A stretch of DNA of 64,000 nt, from positions 186,001-250,000 of the forward strand of contig NZ_JAKKCM010000002.1 in the NCBI RefSeq assembly GCF_021728395.1, written 5' to 3'. The notes beneath the pieces were generated by a model that was not told the origin of the DNA, did not search any database, and saw only the letters and a list, made by a program, of their open reading frames with translations. Source of the stretch: Vibrio sp. J1-1. GTDB taxonomy: Bacteria > Pseudomonadota > Gammaproteobacteria > Enterobacterales > Vibrionaceae. Shown here in pieces: positions 39,288 to 48,191 of the stretch; position 1 is the stretch's first letter, and every line of letters begins with the position of its first letter. The translations under genes and the position numbers were made by a program.

Positions 39288-39890
39288 ATGAGTACGATTG
39301 ATTTCAGGCCATATGAGGGATTCATCTTCGATATGGATGGTACCTTGATTGATACCATGCCTGCCCACCTTGCTGCTTGGCAAGCGACAGCCGACCGATT
39401 TGATTTTCCATTTTGTCAGGATTGGTTTCATAGTTTAGGGGGCATGCCGAGCTTTAAGATTGTTATTGAGTTAAATAACAAACACGGGCTATCGCTCGAC
39501 CCTAAGCAAGTGGCACGGTTTAAGATGGAAACCTTCACTGCAATGGAACTGCACGGTGAGATTATTCCTTGTACTAACGACGTGTTAGAAGAATATCTAG
39601 GTTTTAAAAAGATTGCAGTGGGGACGGGAAGTCAACGCGACAGTGCGATGCGTTTACTGAGTCATGCTAGGCTGTTAGATAAACTTGATGCTGTTGTTAC
39701 TGCTAGCGATGTTGATAATCATAAGCCGTTTCCAGACACCTTTCTTATGGCTGCAGAACAACTCGGTATAGAAGCATCTGGTTGTCTGGTTTTTGAAGAT
39801 ACGGAATTGGGTAAGCGAGCAGCACATGCAGCAGGAATGGATTGCGTCATGGTGGTAGGTGATGATCTTATTTTCTTCGCTAAGCCTTAA
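39288..39890 (+). CDS. HAD-family sugar-phosphate phosphatase (YqaB-like)
   Basis: A 200-residue haloacid dehalogenase-type enzyme. Motif I is FDMDGTLIDTMPAHLAAW (nucleophile Asp in DMDGT), motif II is VGTGSQRDSAM, and motif IV is LVFEDTELGKRAA with an upstream Lys in HKPFPDTFL. The small helical cap and the length match YqaB/beta-phosphoglucomutase-like phosphatases, which act on fructose-1-phosphate and similar substrates. The exact substrate is not clear. Confidence 0.88.
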   Translation: MSTIDFRPYEGFIFDMDGTLIDTMPAHLAAWQATADRFDFPFCQDWFHSLGGMPSFKIVIELNNKHGLSLDPKQVARFKMETFTAMELHGEIIPCTNDVLEEYLGFKKIAVGTGSQRDSAMRLLSHARLLDKLDAVVTASDVDNHKPFPDTFLMAAEQLGIEASGCLVFEDTELGKRAAHAAGMDCVMVVGDDLIFFAKP

Positions 39891-39935
39891 ATGAGTTAAC
39901 GGTTAGCCTGTTTTAAGCACTGTAACTGCTAGTAG

Positions 39936-39961
39936 TAAAAAGGGGTGCGAATGCACCCCTT
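39936..39961 (-). terminator. Terminator after the OmpA-family gene
   Basis: AAGGGGTGC (39940-39948) pairs with GCACCCCTT (39953-39961). On the minus strand the stem is followed by five T, so it serves the gene ending at 39990. Confidence 0.85.
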
Positions 39962-39989
39962 GATGATCAATGTATTGAAAGCTCTGAGC

Positions 39990-40973
39990 TTATGGTTGAA
40001 CCATTTCGATTACTTCGTACTCGAACTCTGGAACCACAACTTCAACACGGCGGTTTTGAGCACGGCCTTCTTTAGTGCTGTTGTCAGCAACTGGGTTTTC
40101 TTCACCCATGCCAGACACAGTTAGACGGCTTGCATCAATACCAGCTGCTGTTAGGTAATCAGCAACCGCTTGAGCACGACGCTCTGACAGTTTTTGGTTG
40201 TACGCTGCTGGACCTGAGCTATCTGTGAAACCTGTAATCTCTACGTTAGCTTGAGGGTACTCGTTCAAGTGATCAATGAAATTGTCGAGACGCTGTGTCG
40301 CAGTAGGTGTAAGTTTTGAACTATCAAACTCAAACGTACCTGAACCGTACTCTTCTTTGTGAGTTTTCATTACCGCAACTGGTTCTGGCTCTGGCTCTGG
40401 CTCAACAACGGCCGCGACTACAGGAGCAGCTGCGAATGTGTAGTTAACACCAACAGAGAAGAAGTTCGCATCCATATCATTCCATACGTCGTCAGACATA
40501 TCTTGATAACGTTGATACTCGGCGCGTAGGCTTAGATTTCGGTTTAGAGCGTATTCAGCACCCAGAGAGCCAGTTGGGACGAAATCTTTCTCGTCACCAG
40601 ACATCATGTAAGCACCACCGATCTTAGCAAACAAGTTGAAATCGTCTGAAAGAGGTAGGTTTAGCTTAGGTGCCAGCGTCATTGCCCACAGATCGCCATC
40701 AATCGTATCGGCGCCTGCAGCTGTCTTGAAGTTAGCTTCGTAGTTGCCTAGGAAGTCTACACCGTATTCAAGATCAAAATATTCATTAAAGCCATAGCCA
40801 ACGTGCATTCCGGCCGCGAATGCGTCATCATCACAAGGGCTGTTTAGATAGCAAGCATCATCGAGTGTACTCATGCCCACTTTGCCCCCGATATACATTT
40901 CAGCTTGCGCAGTGTTCAAAAGAGCGCTACCACTAGCTACCACCGCTGCTACTGCAATTGCTACTTTGTTCAT
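39990..40973 (-). CDS. OmpA-family outer-membrane protein
   Basis: A 327-residue outer-membrane protein with a signal peptide (VAIAVAAVVASGSALLNTAQA), an eight-stranded beta-barrel domain (about 24-185, starting EMYIGGKVGMSTLDDACY), and a linker of alternating Glu-Pro (EPEPEPEP). The C-terminal OmpA domain binds peptidoglycan (FDSSKLTPTATQRLDNFIDHL, NVEITGFTDSSGPAAYNQKLSERRAQAV, GMGEENPVADNSTKEGRAQNRRVEV). The ATG at 40973 with AAGGAA 6 bp upstream is preferred to an ATG eight codons earlier. Two cysteines in the barrel (CYLNSPC) may form a loop. Confidence 0.93.
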   Translation of the reverse strand: MNKVAIAVAAVVASGSALLNTAQAEMYIGGKVGMSTLDDACYLNSPCDDDAFAAGMHVGYGFNEYFDLEYGVDFLGNYEANFKTAAGADTIDGDLWAMTLAPKLNLPLSDDFNLFAKIGGAYMMSGDEKDFVPTGSLGAEYALNRNLSLRAEYQRYQDMSDDVWNDMDANFFSVGVNYTFAAAPVVAAVVEPEPEPEPVAVMKTHKEEYGSGTFEFDSSKLTPTATQRLDNFIDHLNEYPQANVEITGFTDSSGPAAYNQKLSERRAQAVADYLTAAGIDASRLTVSGMGEENPVADNSTKEGRAQNRRVEVVVPEFEYEVIEMVQP

Positions 40974-41332
40974 AATGTTTCCTTGTATTGATTGCATATT
41001 AATTTACACGTCGTGTTATCAAATTTTAAGAAAAAACTAGTGTTTATAAGTAATTAGTTTAATAGTTAATTCATTTCATATCAAGCAACAAAATATTAGA
41101 ACTAGACATACTTTTCTGTGTTCAATACCTCACAAACTTTTGATATTTCTTACATTGTAGTAAAGATTTTCAAAGGTATAAGAAAATATATGATAATTTT
41201 GAACTTTTTTACGTAAATAAATATTTACAATGTGTTTAATATTTAACGCTGGTAGTTTGTTTGCATTTATTTGCAAAAAGTGATTGAAAGTCTACGGCTA
41301 AGCCGATAAGTTACTTGCATCGAAAGTCAAAA
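40974..41332. other. AT-rich divergent region between the OmpA-family gene and aroG
   Basis: About 360 bp, AT-rich near the OmpA-family gene. It must hold both promoters and probably a long leader for the porin-like gene, a frequent target of small RNAs. I see no clear operator by eye. Confidence 0.4.
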
Positions 41333-41428
41333 ATGAACCACAGCCCTTGTTGCTGCTTGCTTTATGAACAATATTGCAATGCTTATAGCTGGCTAAAAGG
41401 TGGGTCATTAACAACAACCAGGATGTAG
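41333..41428 (+). CDS. Candidate 31-codon leader ORF before aroG
   Basis: An ATG at 41333 opens 31 codons that end at TAG 5 bp before the aroG start. The peptide is unusually rich in Cys and aromatic residues: it begins MNHSPCCCLLYEQYCNAYSW, with four Cys, three Tyr and one Trp. The aroG ribosome-binding site (AGGATG) lies inside its last codons, so ribosomes on the small ORF could affect aroG translation. The ribosome-binding site of the ORF itself is weak. Function as a leader peptide is inference. Confidence 0.35.
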   Translation: MNHSPCCCLLYEQYCNAYSWLKGGSLTTTRM

Positions 41429-41433
41429 AAGTA

Positions 41434-42486
41434 ATGTTTCAAACTGATGATGTAAGAATAAATAGAGTAAAAGAACTGCTGCCACCTGTTGCAGTTTTAG
41501 AGAAATTTCCAACCACTGAAACCGCTGCTTCAACTACTTTTGATTGTCGTAATGCTATTCATAACATCTTGGAAGGGAAAGACGACAGACTGCTTGTTAT
41601 CGTCGGTCCATGCTCGATCCATGATCCGGAAGCTGCTGTTGAGTATGGTAAAAAGCTAAAAGTACTGCGTGACGAGCTCGGTGATCAGTTAGAAGTCGTG
41701 ATGCGAGTCTACTTTGAAAAGCCACGTACGACCGTAGGTTGGAAGGGGCTTATTAACGACCCGTACTTAAACGACACGTACAAACTGAACGATGGTTTGC
41801 GTATCGGACGTAAACTGCTTCTCGACCTCACTGATATGGGATTACCAACAGCCAGTGAGTTCCTAGATATGATTACTCCTCAATACGTTGCGGATCTTAT
41901 TAGTTGGGGTGCAATAGGCGCGCGTACGACAGAGTCACAGGTACACCGTGAATTAGCATCGGGTTTATCTTGCCCGGTAGGCTTTAAAAACGGCACAGAT
42001 GGAAATATCAAGATTGCAACTGACGCTATTCGTTCGGCAAGTGCGTCTCACCACTTCTTATCTGTAACGAAATACGGTCACTCCGCGATTGTTGAAACCG
42101 CAGGCAACCCAGATTGTCACATCATTCTGCGTGGTGGTAAGGAACCAAACTACAGTGCGGCTCATGTTACCCAAATTAAAGATGAGCTAGAAGCGGCAGG
42201 TCTACCAAAGAAAGTGATGATCGATTTCAGTCATGCTAACAGCTCGAAGCAGTTCAAGCGTCAGATGCTGGTATCAGACGACGTCTCAGAGCAGATTGCT
42301 GGTGGAGAAGATGCTATTTTTGGTGTGATGATCGAGTCTCATCTGGTTGAAGACCGCCAAGATCTTGTTGATGGCAAGGCTGCAACTTATGGTCAGTCAA
42401 TCACCGATGCATGTATCGGCTGGGAAGATACTGAAGTTGTGTTACGTCAGCTTGCAGATGCAGTGAAAGCACGTCGCAATAAATAA
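41434..42486 (+). CDS. aroG: AroG, DAHP synthase (class I)
   Basis: The enzyme joins phosphoenolpyruvate and erythrose-4-phosphate to DAHP, the first step to aromatic amino acids. The 350-residue protein has the class I motifs: LLVIVGPCSIHDP with the metal-binding Cys, MRVYFEKPRTTVGWKGLINDP, GARTTESQVHRELASGLSCPVGFKNGTDG, DFSHANS with the metal His, and IFGVMIESHL. Sequence and length are closest to the AroG type, inhibited by phenylalanine in E. coli; which amino acid inhibits this enzyme is not proven. One E4P source, tkt, lies 8 kb away. Confidence 0.93.
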   Translation: MFQTDDVRINRVKELLPPVAVLEKFPTTETAASTTFDCRNAIHNILEGKDDRLLVIVGPCSIHDPEAAVEYGKKLKVLRDELGDQLEVVMRVYFEKPRTTVGWKGLINDPYLNDTYKLNDGLRIGRKLLLDLTDMGLPTASEFLDMITPQYVADLISWGAIGARTTESQVHRELASGLSCPVGFKNGTDGNIKIATDAIRSASASHHFLSVTKYGHSAIVETAGNPDCHIILRGGKEPNYSAAHVTQIKDELEAAGLPKKVMIDFSHANSSKQFKRQMLVSDDVSEQIAGGEDAIFGVMIESHLVEDRQDLVDGKAATYGQSITDACIGWEDTEVVLRQLADAVKARRNK

Positions 42487-42505
42487 CACTTCTTAATTAT
42501 ATATG

Positions 42506-42538
42506 GAGCCAGAGGCCGACGCCTCTGGCTCTTTTTTT
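42506..42538 (+). terminator. Terminator after aroG
   Basis: An 11-bp stem, GAGCCAGAGGC at 42506-42516 and GCCTCTGGCTC at 42521-42531, is followed by seven T. Confidence 0.93.
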
Positions 42539-42617
42539 ATTTATCGCTGACATATTACTAACCTGAACAAGCATGTGGTTAGGCTATTACCCGTAATAAC
42601 TACATAGCGTCTGCGTT

Positions 42618-42707
42618 CCGTTAAAGACGGGCATGTCCTTTGATTGTAAGCAACTGTGTAAATTTCCCTGTGTTTACTCTTAAGAAAAATGGGGACATGC
42701 CGTTAAA
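42618..42707. repeat. REP-like or leader hairpin before the PAS chemoreceptor gene
   Basis: GGCATGTCC (42630-42638) pairs with GGACATGCC (42693-42701), with a small nested hairpin (GTAAA 42658-42662 with TTTAC 42673-42677). The unit is bounded by direct repeats CCGTTAAA at 42618-42625 and 42700-42707. The ends resemble REP palindromes moved by IS200-like REP transposases, but a folded 5' leader of the chemoreceptor mRNA is also possible. The rest of the gap 42539-42799 shows nothing else clear. Confidence 0.4.
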
Positions 42708-42799
42708 TAGTCACCCTAAAAGGGTCGTGAATCAATTACTTCGTAATAGCTCGACAAATTATTACTGAGCGATAACTATAAATATGAGAAGCATTGTCT

Positions 42800-44368
42800 A
42801 TGTCAGTCAATTCAAATCACAAAGGTCAAGAGACTCTCGTCGGAGAGTTTGAGGAACTGGTCTCAACTACGAATCTGAAAGGTGTTATCACTTACTGCAA
42901 CGAGGCATTTTGTCGAGTGGCAGAATATACAAACAAAGAGTTGGTCGGCCAAAATCATAACATTGTTCGTCATAATGATATGCCGAAAGGGGCATTTGGT
43001 GACATGTGGGCCCGTCTTAAGCAAGGTAAGGCATGGCGTGGCATGGTAAAAAACAGCACCAAGTCTGGTGGATATTATTGGGTTGATGCTTATGTAACAC
43101 CAATATATGAGCAGAATCAGGTAGTAGGTTACCAGTCTGTGCGTGTTAAGCCGAAACGTGAATGGGTTGATATTGCCGCGAAAGCTTATAAGAGTATGCA
43201 AGCGGCAGAGAAATCCGGTCGAATTTGGTCTTTAAAGATTAATGATTCGTTACGCTATGCTATTTTACTTGGTGCATTGAGCGCCCCGACCGCTGCTTAT
43301 GCTATGTCTGCTGAAGGTCCTTTAGCTTGGCTAGCGAGTCTCTTGCCTGCTGGCGTGTTAGCCCTGTTATTTCGTCAAGAATTGATTGATACTCCTCAAC
43401 AACTAAAAAAATTACAGAAGCAATATGATAGTGTAAGCAGACTCATTTACTCGGGTGATAGTGCATTCTCTATTGCGGACTTCCATATCAAAATGCTGTC
43501 AGCTCGAATACGAACCGTCCTAGGGCGTATGACAGACTCAGCATTACCGTTACAAGAATGCGCAGAAGATCTCAGTCAGACAACGGCTGAAGTGCATGAT
43601 GCGCTTAACCAGCAAAACATAGATATCCATCGAGTACGTGATGCCATGCAAGAGGTTGAGAGCTCTGCAAACTCGGCTTCTTCCACAACAAATGATGCAC
43701 ATCTACTTATTGATGACACGCTTAAATCATGTTTGATGGCCAAAGAAACCATTGTTCAGACCCACAGTAATTTAACCCAGCTGAGTTTACAGGCAGAGCA
43801 AGCCACTGAAACAACCTATAAATTGAGTGATCAGGCACAAAAAGTGAGTCACTTGATGGAAGAAATCGGCGGCATTGCTGATCAAACCAATTTGCTGGCG
43901 TTAAATGCGGCAATTGAAGCTGCTAGAGCTGGTGAACAAGGACGTGGCTTTGCTGTGGTCGCGGATGAAGTAAGAGCTCTTTCCGGTCGTACCTCTAATG
44001 CGACAGAGCAAATACAGGCCTCCATTTCTACCATGCTGTCGACAATACAGAGTTGGCAAAAAGACATTCTTGCAAATAAAGAGCAGACTGACGCGTGTTC
44101 TGAAGTGGCAGAACAGAGTACAGTACGCCTTTCGGAAGTTGAACAGATGATGAAAACCATGAGTGGTTTAATGGTTGATGTGGCACAGACAGCGGATAAT
44201 CAGCTAAAACTGGCGAGTGATGTGAATTTGCATATTCAGTCAATCGCATCCACTGCAGAACAGAATTTAGCCGCGACTCATTCTGTCGAACAAAATAGCC
44301 TTCAGCTAAAAGAGCAGGTCAAAGATTTCTATCAACTAGCACTTCGATTTGAAGATAAATCTTCGTAA
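42800..44368 (+). CDS. Aer-like chemoreceptor with N-terminal PAS domain
   Basis: A 522-residue receptor. The N-terminal PAS domain (about 10-120) includes [39 protein letters not shown] and [14 protein letters not shown], the layout seen in Aer-type redox or oxygen sensors with a flavin. Two closely spaced hydrophobic segments (about 150-190) anchor it. The signalling domain has the conserved tip [40 protein letters not shown]. The ATG at 42800 has GAGAAG 9 bp upstream; a TTG two codons earlier is too close to that site. Whether it binds FAD is not certain. Confidence 0.9.
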   Translation: MSVNSNHKGQETLVGEFEELVSTTNLKGVITYCNEAFCRVAEYTNKELVGQNHNIVRHNDMPKGAFGDMWARLKQGKAWRGMVKNSTKSGGYYWVDAYVTPIYEQNQVVGYQSVRVKPKREWVDIAAKAYKSMQAAEKSGRIWSLKINDSLRYAILLGALSAPTAAYAMSAEGPLAWLASLLPAGVLALLFRQELIDTPQQLKKLQKQYDSVSRLIYSGDSAFSIADFHIKMLSARIRTVLGRMTDSALPLQECAEDLSQTTAEVHDALNQQNIDIHRVRDAMQEVESSANSASSTTNDAHLLIDDTLKSCLMAKETIVQTHSNLTQLSLQAEQATETTYKLSDQAQKVSHLMEEIGGIADQTNLLALNAAIEAARAGEQGRGFAVVADEVRALSGRTSNATEQIQASISTMLSTIQSWQKDILANKEQTDACSEVAEQSTVRLSEVEQMMKTMSGLMVDVAQTADNQLKLASDVNLHIQSIASTAEQNLAATHSVEQNSLQLKEQVKDFYQLALRFEDKSS

Positions 44369-44406
44369 AAAATTCCGTTATTTATACAATACGCAATTTA
44401 GATGAT

Positions 44407-44441
44407 AAAAAGCCCCACTGCATTAGTGGGGCTCTGTTTTT
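44407..44441. terminator. Bidirectional terminator after the PAS chemoreceptor gene
   Basis: AGCCCCACT (44411-44419) pairs with AGTGGGGCT (44425-44433), with A on the left and a T-run on the right. It lies 38 bp beyond the stop of the tkt remnant, the same relative place as the terminator of the intact tkt. Confidence 0.88.
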
Positions 44442-44470
44442 AAAGCAATTACTTGAAAACTAATCGATGA

Positions 44471-44774
44471 CTAAGCTAGTCGTTCTTTCGCTGTGTTCAC
44501 TACGTTTTCAGTAGTAAAGCCAAACATCTTGAACAGTTCGCCTGCTGGTGCAGATTCAACTTGGTCACATGGGCGCTATGTGCTCAATCGGTTCGTGAGT
44601 TGGGTCATCTTCGCCAAAACCGATAGAGTCGTGCGTGTAAACTTGGATGTTCTGAACTTTCATCAGAGCCGCCATGCGCATTGCGATATGAGCGTATTCC
44701 ATGAACATTAGGAACCTTGCACCGTAAGAAACGAAACCACCGTGTAGTGCGATACCGTTCATGATAGCCGTCAT
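44471..44774 (-). pseudogene. Decayed fragment of transketolase (tkt)
   Basis: This 304-bp stretch is nearly identical in long runs to parts of the intact tkt at 50549-52555 and has the same orientation. It keeps the last 29 codons with the stop (now TAG), then jumps to an internal part corresponding to 51054-51304. Two deletions are visible: 417 bp between GATTCA repeats (50631-50636 and 51048-51053 in the intact copy) and 35 bp between TGCTCA repeats (51076-51081 and 51111-51116). The second shifts the frame. It ends 11 bp from the stop of the PHP gene. It cannot make an active enzyme. Confidence 0.9.
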
Positions 44775-44785
44775 CGTTATTCTAT

Positions 44786-45535
44786 CTAGTAAAGTTCATG
44801 AAATTCGTCAATTTTCGGCTTTCCGCGTAAGAGCAAGAAGTTCAAAAAGCGTGACGTTGAACTTGTGATCACTTGCTCTTCAGCCACACCATGCTTAGTA
44901 AGAAGTGCTTTTACGAGATCTAAGTGGGCGATTTCTTTACAGAAGTGCGCGTCTGAGCCAGTGGTAAAGTAAACTCCGATCTCTTTACCAATAGCGACAA
45001 TATCAGAACATCGCTTATCACTGCCTTTACGGCTCTTGCCAGTCAGCGAGGTGTTATTGATTTCAATCGCAACACTGTGTTTTTTTGCACACTCTAAAAC
45101 CGACTCTATATCAAATGGGTAATTTGGGTTACCCAAGTGCCCGAGCGCGTCTACCTTGCCATTTTTAATGACATTCTTGAGAGCCTGAGTATGAACTTCA
45201 GGTGTTGAGGGTTTGAAAACCGGCTCATGAAAGCTGGCAATAACCCAATCTAAGTGTTGGTAAGACGAAGGAGGCAGGTCGAGGTCACCTTCTTGGTTCA
45301 AGGTGTTTGCCTCAACACCTCTAAGAATGCCGACATCATGAAGAAAGCGGGGCAAAATTCTTTGATTGTTGAAGTGCCAGTAGTGGGGGGCTCCGGGCAT
45401 TTCAGGAGCATGATCCGTGGTACAAAGAAGTTTTAGCCCCTTGTTCTGAGACTCGCGCGCATTTTCAATAATGGTGCTGTAGGCATGTCCGCTTGCTATG
45501 GTGTGCGTGTGGCTATCGACGACTATTTCCATCAT
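44786..45535 (-). CDS. PHP-domain metal-dependent phosphatase (YcdX-like)
   Basis: A 249-residue protein of the PHP family. Metal ligands are seen in VDSHTHT (HxH at about residue 9-11), [36 protein letters not shown] and TTGSDAHF. YcdX-type members are zinc phosphatases. It is the last gene of the PTS cluster, 14 bp after the P-loop kinase gene. In the E. coli cmt/ygg cluster a fructose-1,6-bisphosphatase-like gene (yggF) is present; this PHP enzyme may replace it as sugar-phosphate phosphatase. That replacement is inference. Confidence 0.85.
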   Translation of the reverse strand: MMEIVVDSHTHTIASGHAYSTIIENARESQNKGLKLLCTTDHAPEMPGAPHYWHFNNQRILPRFLHDVGILRGVEANTLNQEGDLDLPPSSYQHLDWVIASFHEPVFKPSTPEVHTQALKNVIKNGKVDALGHLGNPNYPFDIESVLECAKKHSVAIEINNTSLTGKSRKGSDKRCSDIVAIGKEIGVYFTTGSDAHFCKEIAHLDLVKALLTKHGVAEEQVITSSTSRFLNFLLLRGKPKIDEFHELY

Positions 45536-45549
45536 GGCTTTCCTAGGAG

Positions 45550-46284
45550 CTAATTAATTTCAAAAGAACCATCTCGATTCATATATAGAGTCAAATCTGC
45601 TGGTACAGAGCTTTTTAATACCAGTTCGACATTGACGGAATCTGAGTTTTGATAGAATGCTTTTGCGTCTTCCTCAGTTACACCGCCTCGAACTTTGCGC
45701 TGGACGAGTCTGTTTTCCAAAAACGTCGGGTCAGTGTCGATGAAGATGGTAAAATCGGCCAATTCATGCAGGCGGCTCCACACTGGCTCATTGAGCAGTA
45801 ACCAGTTGCCTTCAACAACCACAATGTTTTTAGTTACAGCAATAACATCGTCGACGGGGTCATGTAAGTTACGGTCATAATAGGGCCAGTTTGGGTTCTG
45901 AGTTTTCAGTTGTTTGAGCTTTCTAATTAACTCGCTCAAATTAAAGGTCTCGAAAGAACCTTTAATACTGCGTAGGCTAATTTGCTTGCCATCACGTTCG
46001 ATAAAGTTGTTATCTAGTATTTCATTCGGGTAATGAAACCCATCAAAGGGCAAAACCTGTAAGGGTTCTAAGTCAGGGCTTTGTTGCGATAAATGTTCCC
46101 AGAAAGCTGCTAAGGTAGATTTGCCGCTACCAGGGGGAGCACATAGGAAGATAATGGTACGTTCTTGTTTTTCATGGAATAAACGGGTGAATTTCTCAAC
46201 TAACGGTTTGTGAATTTGTGCGACATTCTTATTGGGAAACGTTGCGTCGTTTTCAAAGCCACTCACATTCAAGGTTACTTTCAT
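45550..46284 (-). CDS. P-loop kinase of the YggC/uridine-kinase-like family
   Basis: A 244-residue protein with a Walker A motif [16 protein letters not shown] near residue 50, a middle region [13 protein letters not shown] with the acidic residue of the uridine-kinase/pantothenate-kinase group, and [14 protein letters not shown] followed by an arginine-rich lid ([10 protein letters not shown]). E. coli YggC, an uncharacterised kinase of the cmt cluster, is the nearest protein I recall, and the gene order here is the same. The likely substrate is a sugar or sugar derivative taken up by the nearby PTS. It is 10 bp after the MtlR-like gene. Confidence 0.82.
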   Translation of the reverse strand: MKVTLNVSGFENDATFPNKNVAQIHKPLVEKFTRLFHEKQERTIIFLCAPPGSGKSTLAAFWEHLSQQSPDLEPLQVLPFDGFHYPNEILDNNFIERDGKQISLRSIKGSFETFNLSELIRKLKQLKTQNPNWPYYDRNLHDPVDDVIAVTKNIVVVEGNWLLLNEPVWSRLHELADFTIFIDTDPTFLENRLVQRKVRGGVTEEDAKAFYQNSDSVNVELVLKSSVPADLTLYMNRDGSFEIN

Positions 46285-46294
46285 TGCAGAAGCC

Positions 46295-46891
46295 TTATTC
46301 TAAAATTTCTTTTTCAATCTTTTCGACAAGCATCTCACAGGACAGCTTTAACACTGTTTTTATCAACGATTCATAACGCATCTGTGAAAATGATTCGAAA
46401 GACGAAAACTTAAGTTGATTAATCGAATCCAGGTAGAAGCTATCTTGATCTTTAGAAATGGTTGACTGATTGGTGATGAACTCATAAACCATATCATCGT
46501 CAAAACCCAGCTTGGCCGATTGCTGCAGTGCGTAGTCGAGCATTTGGTCATATAGACCAATATCTGCGTAGGTTTCTACGGAAATTTTCCCCATCGCGAA
46601 GATTAATTTTGATACCACGTCTGTCGAGACAAGTGGTCCATCTTCTTGAATCAAAGGCTCTACGGCATACTGCATAACGAAGGCATCCTGGACGAATACT
46701 TTGGGCAACAATTCTTTGAGCTTTATGTTTATCAGTTTGTTCGCGACTTGGAGAAAGCAAGTGGCTGTCTCGCATTGATCAAGTGCGTCAACTAGTTCTT
46801 TTTTTTGGACCAAATGTCGATTTACCTTTTTTGAGTGTGGCAGCTCAAGGCTACCACACTGGCCATTTTGCCTAAATAGAAAGGTTGACAT
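46295..46891 (-). CDS. MtlR/YggD-family regulator
   Basis: From the ATG at 46891 the protein has 198 residues and overlaps the 3' end of the dehydrogenase gene by 20 bp. It is mostly helical, without an obvious helix-turn-helix, as in the MtlR (mannitol repressor)/YggD family, which it resembles in LINIKLKELLPK and GKISVETYADIGL. MtlR is thought to act with partner proteins rather than bind DNA by itself. Its place between the dehydrogenase and kinase genes matches yggD of E. coli. A start 23 codons upstream is possible but would lie deep inside the dehydrogenase gene. Confidence 0.75.
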   Translation of the reverse strand: MSTFLFRQNGQCGSLELPHSKKVNRHLVQKKELVDALDQCETATCFLQVANKLINIKLKELLPKVFVQDAFVMQYAVEPLIQEDGPLVSTDVVSKLIFAMGKISVETYADIGLYDQMLDYALQQSAKLGFDDDMVYEFITNQSTISKDQDSFYLDSINQLKFSSFESFSQMRYESLIKTVLKLSCEMLVEKIEKEILE

Positions 46892-48143
46892 CGTAAAACT
46901 CGAGTAACGCTTTTTCTGCGTGTTCGTTCCACACGTAATTATTCGCTTCCAATATGGCATCTAATTCAACAAAGAATGGGTCTTCATTTGCCAGAGATAA
47001 AAAGTTATCGATCGCCGTCAACGGTAAGTCTATATGTGGATAAATCAGCTTTTTGCCACCTGGGATGTCCAATTGGTTTAGAATCGTGTGAGGTGCAGCT
47101 TGCAGACCGCCTACATGAGTAATCATGAATGATGGATTAATTTTATTGGTTTCAGAAAGCTCAATAGATTCAACCATATCACCTGTAGAACCACCTGACG
47201 TGCCGACGATATGCGTTGATTCATAATGGACATTGTAAAAGTTAAACGGTACTTTGAATTGCTTGTCAGTTGGACCTGCGAAAAAGTTTAAGCAACCGTC
47301 ATTGCCGAGCAGGTCATCCGCTTGCTCTAGAACTTGGCTAACGGCTGCATACACCATCACATCATCATAGCCTTGGCCGTCATTCAGTGATTTTAAGTGC
47401 TGAACTGGGTCTTCAACCTTCGCAGTATTAACGTAAATTAGCTCAATACCGTTCTCTTTAGCTTTAGAAACCGGAATCAGGGTTTCTGCGCGAGCGAGGC
47501 GGTCTTCGTCAATATCAGTTACAACAACTCGGCGCGGTTTTACCGGGCCGTTTATCGCGTAGTCGATAGCACCAATACCCATAGGACCAGCACAAGCAAG
47601 CAGGGCCAAAGCGCCACCTTCTTTGATGCCCATTTGGTGTTCGTAGACGTACGGAGTGGTGTGATAACTCGCGTGGTAAGCTCCTATAATGCATGACATT
47701 GGTTCGGCCAGAGATGCGTTAGCGAAGTAAGAGCCGTTGTATGGTAATACGCAGCCAAGATCGATCGCAATTTTTGGAATAATAGAGTAAGTCGCGTTAC
47801 CACCAAACGTTTCGTAGCTGTAGCCAGCTGAATAGCCAGATGGAAGCCCCATCGCTGGTTGTAAAACGAAGGGCTGGCCTGGCTCGAACTGCCCTTTAAG
47901 GTTTGCACCAACTTCGACGATGACACCCGCATATTCGTGGCCAGTCATTACAGGCACTTGGTGAATATTTTCTGGTACGCGTTTGTGTTTGCTTCCCAGT
48001 AGCGCGGCTTTGTAAGTGGATAGACAGATACTGTTCGAAATGTTTTTTACCAGTAACTCATCATCGGAAATTGTCGGTAGGTCAAAGGTTCTTAATCGAA
48101 CGTCTTTTTCACCACAAATAACGGCTGCAGTTGTCTGAACCAT
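46872..48143 (-). CDS. Zinc-type alcohol/polyol dehydrogenase (YggP-like)
   Basis: A 423-residue medium-chain dehydrogenase. The N-terminal catalytic part has MTGHEYAGVIVEVGANLKGQFEPGQPFVLQP (the GHE motif) and the NAD-binding part has LACAGPMGIGAIDYAI followed by VVVTDIDEDRLARAE (acidic residue for NAD). It probably oxidises a polyol phosphate brought in by the PTS; YggP of the E. coli cmt cluster is the counterpart. The ATG at 48143 has TTGGAGAG about 6 bp upstream, better than the ATG at 48188. Confidence 0.85.
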   Translation of the reverse strand: MVQTTAAVICGEKDVRLRTFDLPTISDDELLVKNISNSICLSTYKAALLGSKHKRVPENIHQVPVMTGHEYAGVIVEVGANLKGQFEPGQPFVLQPAMGLPSGYSAGYSYETFGGNATYSIIPKIAIDLGCVLPYNGSYFANASLAEPMSCIIGAYHASYHTTPYVYEHQMGIKEGGALALLACAGPMGIGAIDYAINGPVKPRRVVVTDIDEDRLARAETLIPVSKAKENGIELIYVNTAKVEDPVQHLKSLNDGQGYDDVMVYAAVSQVLEQADDLLGNDGCLNFFAGPTDKQFKVPFNFYNVHYESTHIVGTSGGSTGDMVESIELSETNKINPSFMITHVGGLQAAPHTILNQLDIPGGKKLIYPHIDLPLTAIDNFLSLANEDPFFVELDAILEANNYVWNEHAEKALLEFYDVNLSI

Positions 48144-48158
48144 AAAAATCTCTCCAAG

Positions 48159-48179
48159 TATGGAGCCACGAATGGCTCC
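48159..48179 (-). promoter_or_regulatory. Hairpin between the EIICB gene and dehydrogenase gene
   Basis: On the plus strand TGGAGCCA and TGGCTCCT, separated by CGAA, form a 7-bp stem in the 48-bp gap. There is no T-run; it probably affects mRNA stability between the genes. Confidence 0.4.
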
Positions 48180-48191
48180 TGATTTCAATGT

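Noticed and set aside
41341-41433. Classical attenuator (terminator/antiterminator) before aroG
   Set aside because: No GC-rich hairpin followed by a T-run could be found; only the small ORF is supported.
42618-42799. Cyclic di-GMP (GEMM) riboswitch before the PAS chemoreceptor gene
   Set aside because: The conserved GEMM core and its tetraloop-receptor features are not visible.
44493-44711. 72-codon plus-strand frame across the tkt fragment
   Set aside because: The DNA is explained by the decayed tkt copy on the other strand; a related plus-strand frame exists at the intact tkt as well.
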